Part shown: positions 63,232 to 64,000 of the stretch, in pieces
Numbering within the stretch: position 1 is the first letter of the stretch
Layout: each line of letters starts with the position of its first letter
Source: Serratia proteamaculans
Lineage (GTDB): Bacteria; Pseudomonadota; Gammaproteobacteria; Enterobacterales; Enterobacteriaceae
Direction: 5' to 3'
DNA: 64,000 nt
Assembly (NCBI RefSeq): GCF_013337185.1
Contig: NZ_SWDE01000003.1
Coordinates: 62,001 to 126,000 of the forward strand
Notes under the pieces: generated by a model
Told to the model about the DNA's origin: nothing
Database searches by the model: none
What the model saw: only the letters and a program-made list of their open reading frames with translations
Translations under genes and position numbers: made by a program

Positions 63232-64000
63232 TTAACCTTTCACCAAATCGCCTTTCACCGCGGCGACAATTTCAAACGAATGTAATCGCGCCTGATGGTC
63301 AAAGATCTGGCCGTTAACCATGATTTCATCCGCACCGGTTTCGTTCAGCAGCGTCTGCAACCCATTACGTACGGTAGTTTCATTGCCGATGACCGACATA
63401 CGCAGCGCTTGATCGACGCCGTATTGTTCCCCGGCGCTCCACAGCGCGTGGATATTGTCCACCGGTGCCGGCAGCGGGCCCGGCGAGCCGCGGCGCAGAT
63501 TGATAAACTGCTGCTGCATCGAGGTAAACAGGAAACGTGCATCGGCATCACTGTCGGCGGCCACCACGTTGACGCACACCATGGCGTGCGGACGTTGACA
63601 TTGCTCGGAAGGCTTGAAGTTGTCGCGGTACAGGTTAAATGCCTGGAACAGCATCTCAGGGGCAAAGTGAGAGGCGAAGGCAAACGGCAGGCCAAGCTGG
63701 GCCGCCAACTGGGCGCTGTACAGGCTGGAGCCCAGCAGCCAGATCGGCACATGTAACCCCTGGCCGGGTACCGCCTGCACCGGCTGGCCCGGTTGTACTT
63801 CACCAAAGTAATGTTGCAGTTCCTGCACGTCGCGCGGGAAGTTATCCACTTCACCGGACAGATGACGACGCAATGCCATCATGGTGCGTTGGTCAGTGCC
63901 GGGGGCACGGCCCAGACCCAGATCGATACGCCCAGGGTACAGCGACTCCAGCGTACCGAACTGCTCGGCAATCACCAACGGCGCATGGTTGGGCAGCATC
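63232..64000 (-). CDS. yhbW: Luciferase-like flavin monooxygenase (YhbW-like), start outside window
   Basis: At least 255 residues of a bacterial-luciferase-like (LLM) protein; the N terminus (about 80 residues) lies beyond the window. [40 protein letters not shown] and [25 protein letters not shown] are typical of the FMN-binding barrel. E. coli YhbW (335) has no proven substrate and also lies near deaD, which supports orthology; here yedEF and an MFS gene intervene. It probably uses FMNH2 and oxygen. Confidence 0.85.
   Translation of the reverse strand, partial: MLPNHAPLVIAEQFGTLESLYPGRIDLGLGRAPGTDQRTMMALRRHLSGEVDNFPRDVQELQHYFGEVQPGQPVQAVPGQGLHVPIWLLGSSLYSAQLAAQLGLPFAFASHFAPEMLFQAFNLYRDNFKPSEQCQRPHAMVCVNVVAADSDADARFLFTSMQQQFINLRRGSPGPLPAPVDNIHALWSAGEQYGVDQALRMSVIGNETTVRNGLQTLLNETGADEIMVNGQIFDHQARLHSFEIVAAVKGDLVKG

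Overview
The window is ordinary enterobacterial chromosome of about 56% GC by eye, and almost every protein reads as a close relative of its E. coli or Yersinia counterpart. The gene content (pmrAB next to dacB, yedEF beside deaD, a FliA-driven chemoreceptor between ppa and fbp) and the protein wording fit Serratia, probably the S. liquefaciens/S. proteamaculans group. The species is an inference; the family is secure. There is no prophage, insertion sequence, CRISPR array or rRNA operon.

Layout. 1-3.6 kb: end of nsrR, then rnr and rlmB (RNA decay and rRNA methylation). 3.7-7.8 kb: aidB, a DUF350 membrane gene, three small secreted DUF1471 genes (yjfN, bsmA, yjfY) and the esterase yjfP. 8.1-9.7 kb: the rpsF-priB-rpsR-rplI ribosomal operon with its promoter and S6:S18 leader. 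9.8-24.4 kb: a DUF488 gene, ytfB, fklB, cpdB, cysQ, ytfJ, ytfK, an ERIC repeat, paeA (ytfL), msrA, the tamA-tamB outer-membrane assembly pair and ytfP. 24.4-29.3 kb: ppa, a chemoreceptor with a textbook sigma-28 promoter, fbp and mpl.

At about 29.4 kb gene order jumps, relative to E. coli, from the 96-minute region to the 71-73-minute region. It continues with two tandem yhcN copies, argR (with ARG boxes), mdh, the divergent Ner-like/Mu-type regulator pair, ispB, rplU-rpmA, yhbE, obgE, a dacB-basR-basS operon on the minus strand, greA, yhbY, rlmE-ftsH, folP-glmM, secG, tRNA-Leu(GAG), tRNA-fMet, and the rimP-nusA-infB-rbfA-truB-rpsO-pnp transcription/translation superoperon. nlpI, yrbN and deaD follow. 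From 60.1 kb come yedE-yedF (sulfur or selenium metabolism), an MFS exporter and a truncated luciferase-like monooxygenase gene.

How the genes work together. Much of the window is RNA biology: RNase R, PNPase, DeaD, RlmB, RlmE, YhbY, RimP, RbfA, TruB, NusA, IF2, ObgE and six ribosomal proteins, many under leader-RNA control (S6:S18 leader, pnp RNase III hairpin, greA leader terminator, yrbN-deaD overlap). A second theme is the envelope: TamAB, NlpI, DacB, Mpl, BasSR, PaeA and the DUF1471 proteins.

No clearly new system is present. The least-explained locus is the sfsB / Mu-type HTH divergent pair at 32.5-33.3 kb, whose shared intergenic region carries operator-like palindromes and looks like a domesticated Mu-type early-control switch.
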